A stretch of 52,815 nt of DNA, from NCBI GenBank assembly GCA_031277915.1, contig JAITLL010000038.1, forward strand, positions 1 to 52,815, in the 5' to 3' direction. A model generated the notes under the pieces. The model saw only the letters and a list, made by a program, of their open reading frames with translations. It was not told the origin of the DNA and did not search any database. Of this stretch, positions 42,750 to 51,400 are shown in pieces (position 1 is the first letter of the stretch; the number at the start of each line of letters is the position of its first letter). The stretch is from Acinetobacter sp. GTDB taxonomy: Bacteria > Pseudomonadota > Gammaproteobacteria > Pseudomonadales > Moraxellaceae. Both the position numbers and the translations under genes were made by a program.

Positions 42750-42784
42750 GGCTTCTAATAATTAAAATAGAAGCCTCTTTTTTA
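42750..42784. terminator. Hairpin with plus-strand T-run
   Basis: GGCTTCTA (42750-42757) pairs with TAGAAGCC (42768-42775), followed by CTTTTTT on the plus strand. On the minus strand, past the small membrane protein gene, the tail is less T-rich. It may serve both strands. Confidence 0.55.
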
Positions 42785-42874
42785 TAAATTAAAGTAAAAT
42801 ATTTAAGCAATAAATTTCATAACGTAGTCACAGATTGTAACTGCTACACTACCACCCTCTACTAGGTTACCTCC

Positions 42875-43180
42875 TTAAAATATAGAATATGATATATATA
42901 AGAATATTGACAATGTCATTATTATGAATAAGGCTCGCATACTAATATCAAAATCATTAGAATCTATATTTACTGAAGGAAATCCAACTGGTGATCCATT
43001 ATATATTGCAACAATAAATGCAAAATAGGATAAAACTAAGGCAAAAAATTCCTCACCAAATATAAAATTATTAAAAACAATTAGATGCCCAACAATTAAA
43101 ACACCAATACATGTACAAATTATAACGATTATCTTTCTATATTTTCCCATAATATAATTCAGCAATATATTTTTAATCAT
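42875..43180 (-). CDS. Small membrane protein, candidate immunity partner of the VENN module
   Basis: 101-aa protein from ATG 43180 with three predicted helices (KIIVIICTCIGVLIVGHLIVF; FFALVLSYFAFIVAIY; ALFIIMTLSIFLYISYSIF). The ATG overlaps the stop of the preceding CdiA fragment by four bases (ATGA), so the two are coupled. Membrane immunity proteins are known for CDI toxins that insert in the inner membrane, hence the guess that the attached toxin acts there. No family recognised. Confidence 0.6.
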   Translation of the reverse strand: MIKNILLNYIMGKYRKIIVIICTCIGVLIVGHLIVFNNFIFGEEFFALVLSYFAFIVAIYNGSPVGFPSVNIDSNDFDISMRALFIIMTLSIFLYISYSIF

Positions 43181-44034
43181 TTTCCACACCCAATTTGTTT
43201 AGGATTTTTCTCACAACTTATAACTCCTCCAGGTACTTTTTCTGCAACTTTACCCGATGTTTCACTAAAAATCTTTTCTACTGTTTCGGAATATAACCTA
43301 TCTCCGTCTGGTGTTTTTACACCTTTAACAACTTTACTTGCAGCGCTTCCAGCTATTGTAGAAAGTCCAATTTCTGCTCCCTTTTGATATATAGATTTTT
43401 CGTCATCTAACAATGTACTTGCTGTACCTAATAAAGTACCAGCACCGAGCAAATAAGGTGATGCAGGTGTCGGATATAAACCTACTATAGTTGCACCATC
43501 ACTTAAATTTCCTAATGTACCAGATGCCTCTTTCCTTAGTTTCGCATCTTGGTATTGTCCACATGCCGCTGAATTTGGATTAATACCATTTGCTTGACAC
43601 TCCGCACGCATTTTAGCAATAGACTTCCCTGCTTGCTTGTTACTTGCATCTGTAACTATTGAAAACTCATTATTCTCCACCGCATTCTGCGCAACCTGCC
43701 CACTCTGTACTGTAGAACCAATATCACCCGTCGTTGCTCCAACTGCACTACCCGCTAAACCTACAATAGAACTAATTGTAGATTTCTGATCTGCTGTGAG
43801 GTCTTTGGCAGCTTTCCCATACAAGAAACTCGATAATATTGGTGCCGCTCCCTCTGCTCCGCCTGCTGAAAGTCCCGCAGTCAACGCATCATTACCACCA
43901 GCCGCGGCAACTGCTGCGCCAAGGACTGTATGAGCTAAAATATGTGCAGCACTACCCTCGGCATCTTTGCCTTTATTAACGTACTGGCCTATCTCATAAC
44001 TGATTTTCGGACTTAATATTGATGCTGTAATTGC
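43177..44034 (-). CDS. Displaced CdiA C-terminal piece with VENN motif (5' truncated)
   Basis: Open frame of about 285 codons that starts directly after the stop of the upstream immunity gene; no convincing start codon (a TTG at 43884 is only formal). The N-terminal part (SYEIGQYVNKGKDAEGSAAH, AHTVLGAAVAAAGGNDAL) and QVAQNAVENNEF carry the pre-toxin VENN signature that separates the CdiA filament from its toxin. The remaining 140 residues would be the toxin: a Cys-containing linker, a Gly/Ala-rich hydrophobic stretch (YLLGAGTLLGTASTLL) and a tail with CEKNPKQIGCGK. Toxin type not recognised. Confidence 0.7.
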   Translation of the reverse strand, partial: AITASILSPKISYEIGQYVNKGKDAEGSAAHILAHTVLGAAVAAAGGNDALTAGLSAGGAEGAAPILSSFLYGKAAKDLTADQKSTISSIVGLAGSAVGATTGDIGSTVQSGQVAQNAVENNEFSIVTDASNKQAGKSIAKMRAECQANGINPNSAACGQYQDAKLRKEASGTLGNLSDGATIVGLYPTPASPYLLGAGTLLGTASTLLDDEKSIYQKGAEIGLSTIAGSAASKVVKGVKTPDGDRLYSETVEKIFSETSGKVAEKVPGGVISCEKNPKQIGCGK

Positions 44035-44397
44035 TCACAAATCATATTTTCTAAATATTCTTTCGATCTCTTCTCTTCTTGAGGGTTGCTCTTTCAAAAC
44101 ATTTTCTAGGCCTTGTCTAATATGAAACTTTACAATATCTTCCTCATAATCTCCTTCATTTGGTTCCAGGCCCATCATTTCATGTACCCAGGCGCAATAA
44201 ATAGTTGTACCATCTTCTTGTAACTCAGGAGCTAAACTCCAACCTGGATCACCACCTACAGGTTCCAATGGATCTTTACCTAGGGTTCCTCTCAAATAAT
44301 ATTCTAGATCTTGCCCTCCTGTTATTCCAAAACCCAAACACCAAAGCAAAGGCATTAAGTCTGCCGAATAGCCCTCTTCATTAATATAACCTATCAT
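44035..44397 (-). CDS. Immunity protein of the EndoU-like module
   Basis: 120-aa acidic soluble protein (MIGYINEEGYSADLMPLLWC, later EGDYEEDIVKFHIRQGLENV). Its ATG overlaps the toxin's TAA by one base (TAATG), typical for cdiA-CT/cdiI pairs. The acidic surface suits binding to a basic RNase. No named family recognised. Its TGA is immediately followed, in the same frame, by the VENN module. Confidence 0.65.
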   Translation of the reverse strand: MIGYINEEGYSADLMPLLWCLGFGITGGQDLEYYLRGTLGKDPLEPVGGDPGWSLAPELQEDGTTIYCAWVHEMMGLEPNEGDYEEDIVKFHIRQGLENVLKEQPSRREEIERIFRKYDL

Positions 44398-45038
44398 TAT
44401 TTGGCTCCTCCAGAAATAGGATTTATAGGGAATGCTGATGGCACATAATTAGTCCCCTTATATGAGCTAATCGGCACTCTAAAAGTAATCCCATTCACGA
44501 TTACATGCTGTATTTTATTACCATTCACTCCATAATTTACGATAGCTTTTGATGCTGCCTCATTTGCCATCGCTGCCATTTGCTTATCAGTGTATACTTT
44601 TGGGTCATAAACTGTTTTTGTCTCAACTCTTCCATTTGGTAATTGATATTTAATATCCATAATTCCTTTGGAAACTTGAGTTGGATTACTAATTACTTTC
44701 CCCCCATTACTATTAAGGACTTCATAGAAATTATCAGAATTATGTCCACCTGAAATTACTTTCTGATTTTTACGCCCTGCAACTTCACCACTGATTAAAT
44801 GTTTTCCTAAAGGTGTATCAATCTGGCTTGTGCCTGGAGGAGTCAAACCATCTCTAGGTCTAACAGAAACCTGACCAGCGAAATTCGCCTCTGGTTCAAT
44901 AGTAACTGGTTCTCCTTTCTTCAGATTAACTTCTGCTACTTTCTCAGTTGTTTTGACCTCACTCTTAACACTTTGTGATAACTTCCCACCAACTTTACCG
45001 AGTAAAACAGCCTCAGCAACAGCTACCGCTCCATTCAA
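44397..45038 (-). CDS. Displaced CdiA-CT toxin with EndoU-like nuclease domain
   Basis: 213-aa product. The first 27 residues (NGAVAVAEAVLLGKVGGKLS) are the shared pre-toxin segment also found at 46180-46280. After about residue 80 the toxin domain shows the bacterial EndoU layout: first His in GKHLISGEV, second His in ISGGHNSDNF, and a C-terminal strand with TNYVPSAFPI resembling the EndoU Thr/Tyr motif. EndoU toxins cut RNA. The likeness is by motif reading only. It has no secretion region, and the part that should precede it is frameshifted at 45039-45210, so it is an orphan module. Confidence 0.65.
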   Translation of the reverse strand: MNGAVAVAEAVLLGKVGGKLSQSVKSEVKTTEKVAEVNLKKGEPVTIEPEANFAGQVSVRPRDGLTPPGTSQIDTPLGKHLISGEVAGRKNQKVISGGHNSDNFYEVLNSNGGKVISNPTQVSKGIMDIKYQLPNGRVETKTVYDPKVYTDKQMAAMANEAASKAIVNYGVNGNKIQHVIVNGITFRVPISSYKGTNYVPSAFPINPISGGAK

Positions 45039-45210
45039 AGCATCTTGGCTTAACTGGCTAAGCTCTTGCTTTCTATTAGGGTTATAAGAATCAATGACTT
45101 TTTTTTCCCTTCTTGAGAAGTATAATCCCCAAAAACTTGGTTTTTTCCTTCTATTGCTGTGCTTACACCACCAACTACACTCACCCCTGCCAATGGTGCT
45201 CTCACTGTAT
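44956..45210 (-). repeat. Pre-toxin direct repeat, copy in EndoU module
   Basis: About 255 bp highly similar to 46178-46432. Encodes APLAGVSVVGGVSTAIEG, GDYTSQEG and DALNGAxAVAEAVLLGKVGG. Provides the homology for exchanging toxin cassettes. Contains a run of 8 T (45099-45106) where the other copy has 6. Confidence 0.88.
45039..45210 (-). pseudogene. Frameshifted pre-toxin segment upstream of EndoU module
   Basis: Continues the CdiA reading APLAGVSVVGG...FGDYTSQEGKK in another frame and is separated from the toxin frame by a 2-base expansion of the homopolymer at 45099-45106. Its left end falls about 27 bp from the stop of the immunity gene at 45237, where homology to the upstream module begins abruptly. 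Confidence 0.75.
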
Positions 45211-45236
45211 AATCTTAACCGCTATCTGTATTTACA

Positions 45237-45641
45237 TTACTCGATACTCGCTAATCTAGTATCATATCGACTATCTCGTACAACATACGGCTCGACAATA
45301 TCTTCCCATACTTGGCGAGCCATATTCTGCCATTTAGCCATATCTATTATATAATCTCTTTTACCCCAATCCTCTATTTTCATATGCTTAAGATATTGTC
45401 TAATCAATTTAATAGATAAATTAAAGTTAACTCTGTCCAACTCTTCAAAAGTATAGAATTTTAAATACTGACCCTCTTCTGATTTTATGCTTTCATGTAA
45501 TTGAGGATAGTTTGGCAAAAGAACTTCATCCAATAAATCACCAAATGCATCCCAATATGAACTGTTGAGATACTCTATAGTCCATCTTTCTTCGATACTT
45601 TTAGCTTTATCTTGACTAAAAATAATATGCTCTGTACTCAT
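45237..45641 (-). CDS. Immunity protein of the second CdiA-CT module
   Basis: 134-aa acidic soluble protein with no signal peptide (TIEYLNSSYWDAFGDLLDEV, YLKFYTFEELDRVNFNLS). It follows the toxin stop at 45647 by five bases and is therefore the cognate immunity candidate. No family recognised. A new CdiA fragment begins about 27 bp beyond its stop. Confidence 0.62.
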   Translation of the reverse strand: MSTEHIIFSQDKAKSIEERWTIEYLNSSYWDAFGDLLDEVLLPNYPQLHESIKSEEGQYLKFYTFEELDRVNFNLSIKLIRQYLKHMKIEDWGKRDYIIDMAKWQNMARQVWEDIVEPYVVRDSRYDTRLASIE

Positions 45642-45646
45642 AAAAG

Positions 45647-47779
45647 TTACCTTACGATTATAATTTTATCTCGCTGAGATTTTGGTAGTGATTGAAGATA
45701 ATTTAAAAATATTTTTTGATTATTAGGGGTTAAAACTCTAAAATCTATAGGAACAAAATCAGCCTTATTAAGGTGTTCTTGAATATTTTGTTTACCAGAT
45801 CCCATTGTCATATTTTTTTCATAAAACTTATTCAACCCATCAATCTCTTTTTGTGAAAGATTATCAGTAGTATACATAGCATCTACTGTTTTACCTTTAT
45901 TTGGTCCTGATACTATTTCCCAATCAGGATTTTTATTTAACTGACCACCTGATAGTTCATATTTTTTCATTGGACCAAGCACGCTTTCTAATTGAGCACC
46001 AGTTGCAGCCTCAGCAGGTTTAAGTTTTCCTTGATCAAGCTTATTCAACTTATCATGACTATTCAGGGGAGTTGTTGAAGGATTTACTTCTTTTAAGCCC
46101 GTTATAGGGTTTACTGTAATTTCACTATTAGTCTTAGTACCTGATTTTGTACCATCATTCATTACCTGCTCAGAAGTTTTAGCCTCACTTTTTGCCCCTT
46201 GTGATAGCTTTCCACCAACTTTACCAAGTAAAACAGCCTCCGCAACAGCTATAGCTCCATTCAAAGCATCTTGGCTTAACTGACTAAGCTCTTGCTTTCT
46301 ATTAGGGTTATAAGAATCAATGACTTTTTTCCCTTCTTGAGAAGTATAATCCCCAAAAACTTGGTTTTTTCCTTCTATCGCTGTGCTTACACCACCAACT
46401 ACACTCACCCCTGCCAATGGTGCTCCGACTGCACAACCGAGTCCTGTGGTACATAACCCAGCACCTGCTGCACTACCACCAATTGCTGTAACACTACCAG
46501 TGATTACCTTTCCTGCACCTCCTACTCTTGTTACAGCTTCATCATGATTCGTCCGAATATCATTCGCTTTATCCCAATTTGAATAGGTAAATAACCCAGT
46601 TGCTTTTAAAGCATTTTGCTCTTTAATATAGGTTTTTCCTAGCGCTTCAAATGCTTTCAGAGTTTTATAATTGACATCACTTTCTGGAACACCTTCTGAA
46701 CAATGTACCAATGCACATGCGGCTGCTCTTAATCGAGTCTGTTCCACTTCCGTTTTACCTTCGGTTAGTTTTTTCAGAACTTTGGCTTCATCAACATGCA
46801 ACTGTCTGTTATTTGCATCTACATTCACTGCTGTTGCTGTACTACCCGTATTTAAACCTGATGCAACTCCTGCACCTGCAAGTGTCAAACTGGTTACACC
46901 ACTTGCAACAGCTTCGGCTGCTTTTTCACTCATACCCGTATGAGTTAAAGCCTGAGCTACACTGTTTTGGAAATCATTTATTTTAGGTGCTGAAGCTGCA
47001 ACCGTGCCTGTCGTAATCGCACCTTCAAGTGTGCCTGTACCTAATGCTCCCAAGGCGGTATGCATCGCTACACGATATATTCCCCCTTCATCCCACTTCT
47101 TCGCTTCTGCCTCATTACCTTGTGCTCGTAAAATCAATGCTTGTTTTTGAGCATAATCTGCAACAGCTTTAGGAGCATTTTCACCAAATTTTTGAGTTAC
47201 TGAAACTTGAGTATTAATCTCTTTTAGAACTTTATCTTTATCAAAGTTGTTTTGCAGTGCTCCACTAGTCTCACGTGCCGTATCTGTGGTTACAGACGTT
47301 AATATCTCAGATTTAATCTGTCCGGCAGTTTTACCCGTTAAGGCTTGCTGGCCTTGTTCATCTCGAATTGTAATGTTTTGAGTATTAATACCACTTTTGG
47401 TCACACTACTATCTTTATCGCTGTCTAGACCAAACCCAACAGATTTACTTACCCCTACTGTTGTTGAAGCGTGTTGGTCAATTTTGTTTGGTGTCGAAAG
47501 TACAGTGCCAGGTTCTTTGTTACCTGCCGTGCTAGTTTTTCCGGCATTAAAACCACCACCTACAGAAATACCCTTGGCATCATATTCAGTCACGTTTTGA
47601 ATGTTAGAAGATGTTAAAGTACCTGTATCTAGACTATTTTTCTTCAGGTTTTCCGCAGCTTGAGTCGAGGTAATAATCGCACCTTTTAAATCGGTGTTCT
47701 TATTTACCTTAATCTGGTAACCGTCATCTCCTGCATAAATACCAACTTGATCCTGTACTGATGCATAATGGGCATTCAC
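45647..47779 (-). CDS. Displaced CdiA C-terminal region with possible PD-(D/E)XK nuclease toxin
   Basis: 710-aa frame with a formal GTG start at 47779; the reading continues upstream to an in-frame TAG at 47846. The first half is CdiA filament end (SVQDQVGIYAGDDGYQIKVN, ISVGGGFNAGKTS) and the middle is Gly/Ala-rich (GVASGLNTGSTATAVNVDAN). The shared pre-toxin block (46178-46432) is followed by the toxin: AATGAQLESVLG, then PDWEIVSGPNKGKTVDAMYT and FVPIDFRVLTPNNQKIFLNY. E...D-x-E...K spacing is compatible with a PD-(D/E)XK nuclease, as in several CDI DNases and tRNases, but the class is uncertain. No signal peptide or TpsB-export region, so not secreted from here. Confidence 0.72.
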   Translation of the reverse strand: MNAHYASVQDQVGIYAGDDGYQIKVNKNTDLKGAIITSTQAAENLKKNSLDTGTLTSSNIQNVTEYDAKGISVGGGFNAGKTSTAGNKEPGTVLSTPNKIDQHASTTVGVSKSVGFGLDSDKDSSVTKSGINTQNITIRDEQGQQALTGKTAGQIKSEILTSVTTDTARETSGALQNNFDKDKVLKEINTQVSVTQKFGENAPKAVADYAQKQALILRAQGNEAEAKKWDEGGIYRVAMHTALGALGTGTLEGAITTGTVAASAPKINDFQNSVAQALTHTGMSEKAAEAVASGVTSLTLAGAGVASGLNTGSTATAVNVDANNRQLHVDEAKVLKKLTEGKTEVEQTRLRAAACALVHCSEGVPESDVNYKTLKAFEALGKTYIKEQNALKATGLFTYSNWDKANDIRTNHDEAVTRVGGAGKVITGSVTAIGGSAAGAGLCTTGLGCAVGAPLAGVSVVGGVSTAIEGKNQVFGDYTSQEGKKVIDSYNPNRKQELSQLSQDALNGAIAVAEAVLLGKVGGKLSQGAKSEAKTSEQVMNDGTKSGTKTNSEITVNPITGLKEVNPSTTPLNSHDKLNKLDQGKLKPAEAATGAQLESVLGPMKKYELSGGQLNKNPDWEIVSGPNKGKTVDAMYTTDNLSQKEIDGLNKFYEKNMTMGSGKQNIQEHLNKADFVPIDFRVLTPNNQKIFLNYLQSLPKSQRDKIIIVR
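46178..46432 (-). repeat. Pre-toxin direct repeat, copy in second module
   Basis: In-frame copy of the block repeated at 44956-45210, with 6 T at 46325-46330 keeping the reading frame. Confidence 0.88.
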
Positions 47780-47915
47780 ATCTGACTTACTAAAACTACC
47801 TGATACTGATGTTCCATAACCTACCGTTGCTTGTCCTGAAACGTTCTACTGTTTACTCTTATAATCAGCCTTATTTTGTAAACTTTCTACATTGTCTTTA
47901 AGCTTTGATTTAATA
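47780..47915 (-). pseudogene. CdiA coding remnant upstream of an in-frame TAG
   Basis: In the frame of the downstream gene it reads SIKSKLKDNVESLQNKADYK then SKQ, TAG (47846-47848), and NVSGQATVGYGTSVSGSFSK. A single base change from a CAG Gln codon would explain the stop. Homology seems to fade beyond about 47915. Confidence 0.65.
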
Positions 47916-47986
47916 GAATTTATAATTAAAAATTAGATACTACATTTCCCTTCAATTTCAAATCATGAATACTCTTTTATAAAAAT

Positions 47987-48016
47987 AAAAAACCTATCAA
48001 TATTGATAGGTTTTTT
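47987..48016. terminator. Strong terminator after the cdiI of the main cdi operon
   Basis: AAAACCTATCAA TA TTGATAGGTTTT is a perfect 12-bp stem with A and T runs. It lies 24 bp after the immunity gene stop and separates the main cdi operon from the displaced modules. Confidence 0.88.
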
Positions 48017-48039
48017 ATTGAATATTAAGATTCATAAAT

Positions 48040-48480
48040 CTATTTTTTATTTTTCTCTTTCAATTTTACCCGTTTAGCCCACTCATCAAAAGGAATGTTA
48101 TATTCATCTAATTCTTCTTCTTTCAGATCACTAACAGCTTTCATATACAAATTTACCCAGCTGTCTTCTCTTGGAATATAACCAAATTCAGTACTAAATT
48201 TACCACTATTAGTAAGTGTAATTTTAAAATGTGTCCATTTTTCTTTAAAAACATCTAATAATCTTAACTCTTCAATCAAATTGACTATTTGGTCTTCAAT
48301 TTCATATGGTCTTTGGCCCATTTCAAAACTAATTATCTTTCGTTCTTTAGTTAACCATTCAGCACCACCAGCTGAATAATCAGGATAAATACAACCTACG
48401 AAGTAAATTTCTAAAGCATCTTCTGGCATGATTGACCATAATAACTCACCAATTTTTTGGTATATTTCTTGATCTTTCAT
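48040..48480 (-). CDS. cdiI: CdiI immunity protein, YezG/DUF600-like
   Basis: 146-aa acidic protein. IYQKIGELLWSIMPEDALEI at the N-terminus and LLDVFKEKWTHFKITLTNSG, together with a short FSTEFGYIP stretch, fit the YezG/DUF600 immunity family, which in Gram-positive bacteria protects against nuclease-ended LXG toxins such as YeeF. It starts three bases after the cdiA stop, as expected for the cognate immunity protein of the nuclease toxin. Family call is by eye. It probably binds and blocks the toxin in the cytoplasm. Confidence 0.78.
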   Translation of the reverse strand: MKDQEIYQKIGELLWSIMPEDALEIYFVGCIYPDYSAGGAEWLTKERKIISFEMGQRPYEIEDQIVNLIEELRLLDVFKEKWTHFKITLTNSGKFSTEFGYIPREDSWVNLYMKAVSDLKEEELDEYNIPFDEWAKRVKLKEKNKK

Positions 48481-48483
48481 ATA

Positions 48484-51400
48484 CTATTTTCCTGTAGCAG
48501 TATTTTTTAATCTTAATGGTGGTAATGTTTTGCCACCTACGTTTTGTTCAACAACAAAAGAACTAGGTCTCTTACTGGTTCCTGAATAAACTGGAGTAAT
48601 ATTAACTTTAACTGATTGATTACTTTCTAAAGCATTCTTCCAAGACTTTTCCAATTCATACCATGCTCCACCTGAACCATTAAATTTAGCATTCATTGGA
48701 ACAAGATTGATGCCTTCACCTGGCCCGTTAAACATAGATGCAATTAGGTGGCCACCATGATCATCTTGTGCTCTATCAGCTCGCCCAGAAACTTTCTGTT
48801 GATAACTGTTTCTATCAATTTTACCTAATTCTAGATCAGCTTGGACTGAACTTACACGACCATTTGCATCAGTCTTATAAGTATAACCATTTTCGAATTT
48901 ATAAATGGTGTTCGACTCAGGCTTATTCGCTAATTTATTCCAATCACCTTTAGAACCAGCCTTTAACTCAATAACTTCAGGTGTCGTTTTAGGCGGTAAA
49001 GAAAAACCATTTGTCTGAACATTTAAACTTGGATCAAAATCAGCCTTAAGTTTAACCTTCTTAGCAGCCTCAACAACAATTTTGCCTCCTTTCTTAGCAA
49101 CCGTGACTGTACCAGAACTTACAGCATTTAAAACTGTTGTCATCTCGGCATTACCCATCTTTTCAAAATCTGCTGGGCTGTTACCAACTAAATTACCTTT
49201 TGTTATGGTCTTTCCTGTTTGCCATAACTCGCCTGGAATATTTTTGACTCCATCCCAAATCGCTGCCATTGTTCCCATCGGATCTTTAGTCAGTGCATCG
49301 TAAACTTCTTTTGGAACATTTGGCAGATTTTTGATGTCATTCATGAATTTTGTAGTTGCTTTAGCCTGACCAAGCCTAAATGCTTTTTCTTGTGCAGCAT
49401 CCATCTTTTGATAGGCAACCGTACATTCCTGACTCCAACATCCTAAGTGCTTTATATCTTGCCAGTATGATGTTTTTTCATCAATCTGATCTCCATGATC
49501 AGATATTGCGTCTAGTGCTTTAGTGTTGTCTTTTTCTAATACAGCTATATTTTGCGCTTGAGTAGAAACATCCTTTCCGTCACCTAATTGAACTTTATAT
49601 TGATCAATTGTGCCTTGGTTGTTTTTAACTCCTGACTCAAAAGCCCAATCAGTAGCCTGACCTACCAAATCTGCTGAAGTTTCATTGCTAATCCCTTGTC
49701 CATGCGCTATTTCATGACCTGTTGTGCTTATGATAGATGATCTGTTTTCATTATTTACGTCTAAAACAACAGTATTTGTTTGATGGTCATAAGCACCTTT
49801 AATACCAAGGAATGAAGTTATTGATGTTGTCAGTACATCCACATCTTGCCCTAATGCTTGAGCTAATAATTGAATGCTGCCTTTCATCTGTAATAAGCCG
49901 TCATAATTTCCATTTTTGAATTGTTCGAGCACCGTTGCTGCTTCCGGATGCTTCTGTACAAAATCGAAAGTTCGTGCAGGATTCATAACAGTGTCATAAG
50001 CTTGTTTTAGATTTTGGTCTCCACTTGCTAAAGCAGCCGTCGCCACGCCTAAACTTGTTACGCCTGCTGCTGTCATTTTTCCAACAATCTCAGCATTCTG
50101 TGGCAAATCTTTCTGCTGCTGAACAATCTCCGCTCTTCCACTTTCACTCAGTAAACGATGATCTACCGTCACACTACCATTTAACATTCCTGTAGTTTGA
50201 TCACGGGTAATCTCTTGAGTGCTGTTAACATCACGGTTAGTTGCAGTTGGAGCACCAGTAACTATTCCTAGTCCCATCGTGGCTTTGGTTAACTGCTCCG
50301 TTTCCTGCCCATTACTTTGTAAGCCTACCGTCGTACTACCATTCGGATATTTGCCTTTTTCACCGTCTTTCTCTTGAGTAGTCTTACCAATCGTCGTAGA
50401 TACATTTAGCCCACGGCTACTATTATAGTTATGGTCTTGAAGATCTTTGAGCTCTAACGCACCGCTATAATTCAGGCCTTTATGGTCAGTCAATGTACCA
50501 TCTGCATTCTTAGTCGCATTTGCAATCACACCACCAATATTCGTAACCTGTTTAACTCCCATCGCATTCAGATCAGCTGTATTTTGGGCATTACCAATCA
50601 ATAATTTACTGGTATTATTGACCCACGCGCTGTCGCTACTGCCCTTGCTTTGGTTATAGCTGGCACTAACATTACTGATTCCACTTGAACCAAAGCCTGC
50701 TCCAATACTGCCACCTTTGCTACTGTTACTACTTTTCGCGGTATCTTGTAAACTTTCTACATGGATTTGATTGACCTGCAAATTACCTCGGTCTGCAATG
50801 GAAACTTCGCCACCTTGAATATTGAGTTTATTCAACTGACCTTCTGTACGGTTTAATGCAACCTCACTGTTCACATGGGTGAGGCTTTCACTTTGTGATT
50901 GACTTGTTTGTTTGCCAATTGAAGCACTTCCACTACCACCTGAACTATAGCTAATACTTTGATTGTTAGTTTTACTGCTGCTTTCTTGTGAACTATGTTC
51001 TGTACCCGCCGTTACATTTAAATCTTTAGTTCCATTGAAGGTCGTTGTGCCTGTAGCACTTAAACGACTGCCCTGAATATTGGCATTTTGGTCTTCTGAT
51101 TTAAGTGTCAGATTATTCAGGTCTAAATTACTACCTTGCCAATGTCCCTGAGTCTGGTTGCTATTGGTTGTGGTTTCTATGCGCTCACCATTCGCACCAA
51201 TGGTAAAACCATAAGTTGCTGAACTGGCAGCTGCCGCGGCAGCTGAAGCACCTACTGCAATTTGTGCGCTGGCTAAGTTTGCTGTAGCCATCGCAACATT
51301 CGTTTTACTGTCATCTAATGCGTCTTTGGTGAGTTTGCCTGCTGCATAATCACGCTGTGCCTGACTATAAGCATCTTTGGCATCTTTCAAAGCCGAAGCC

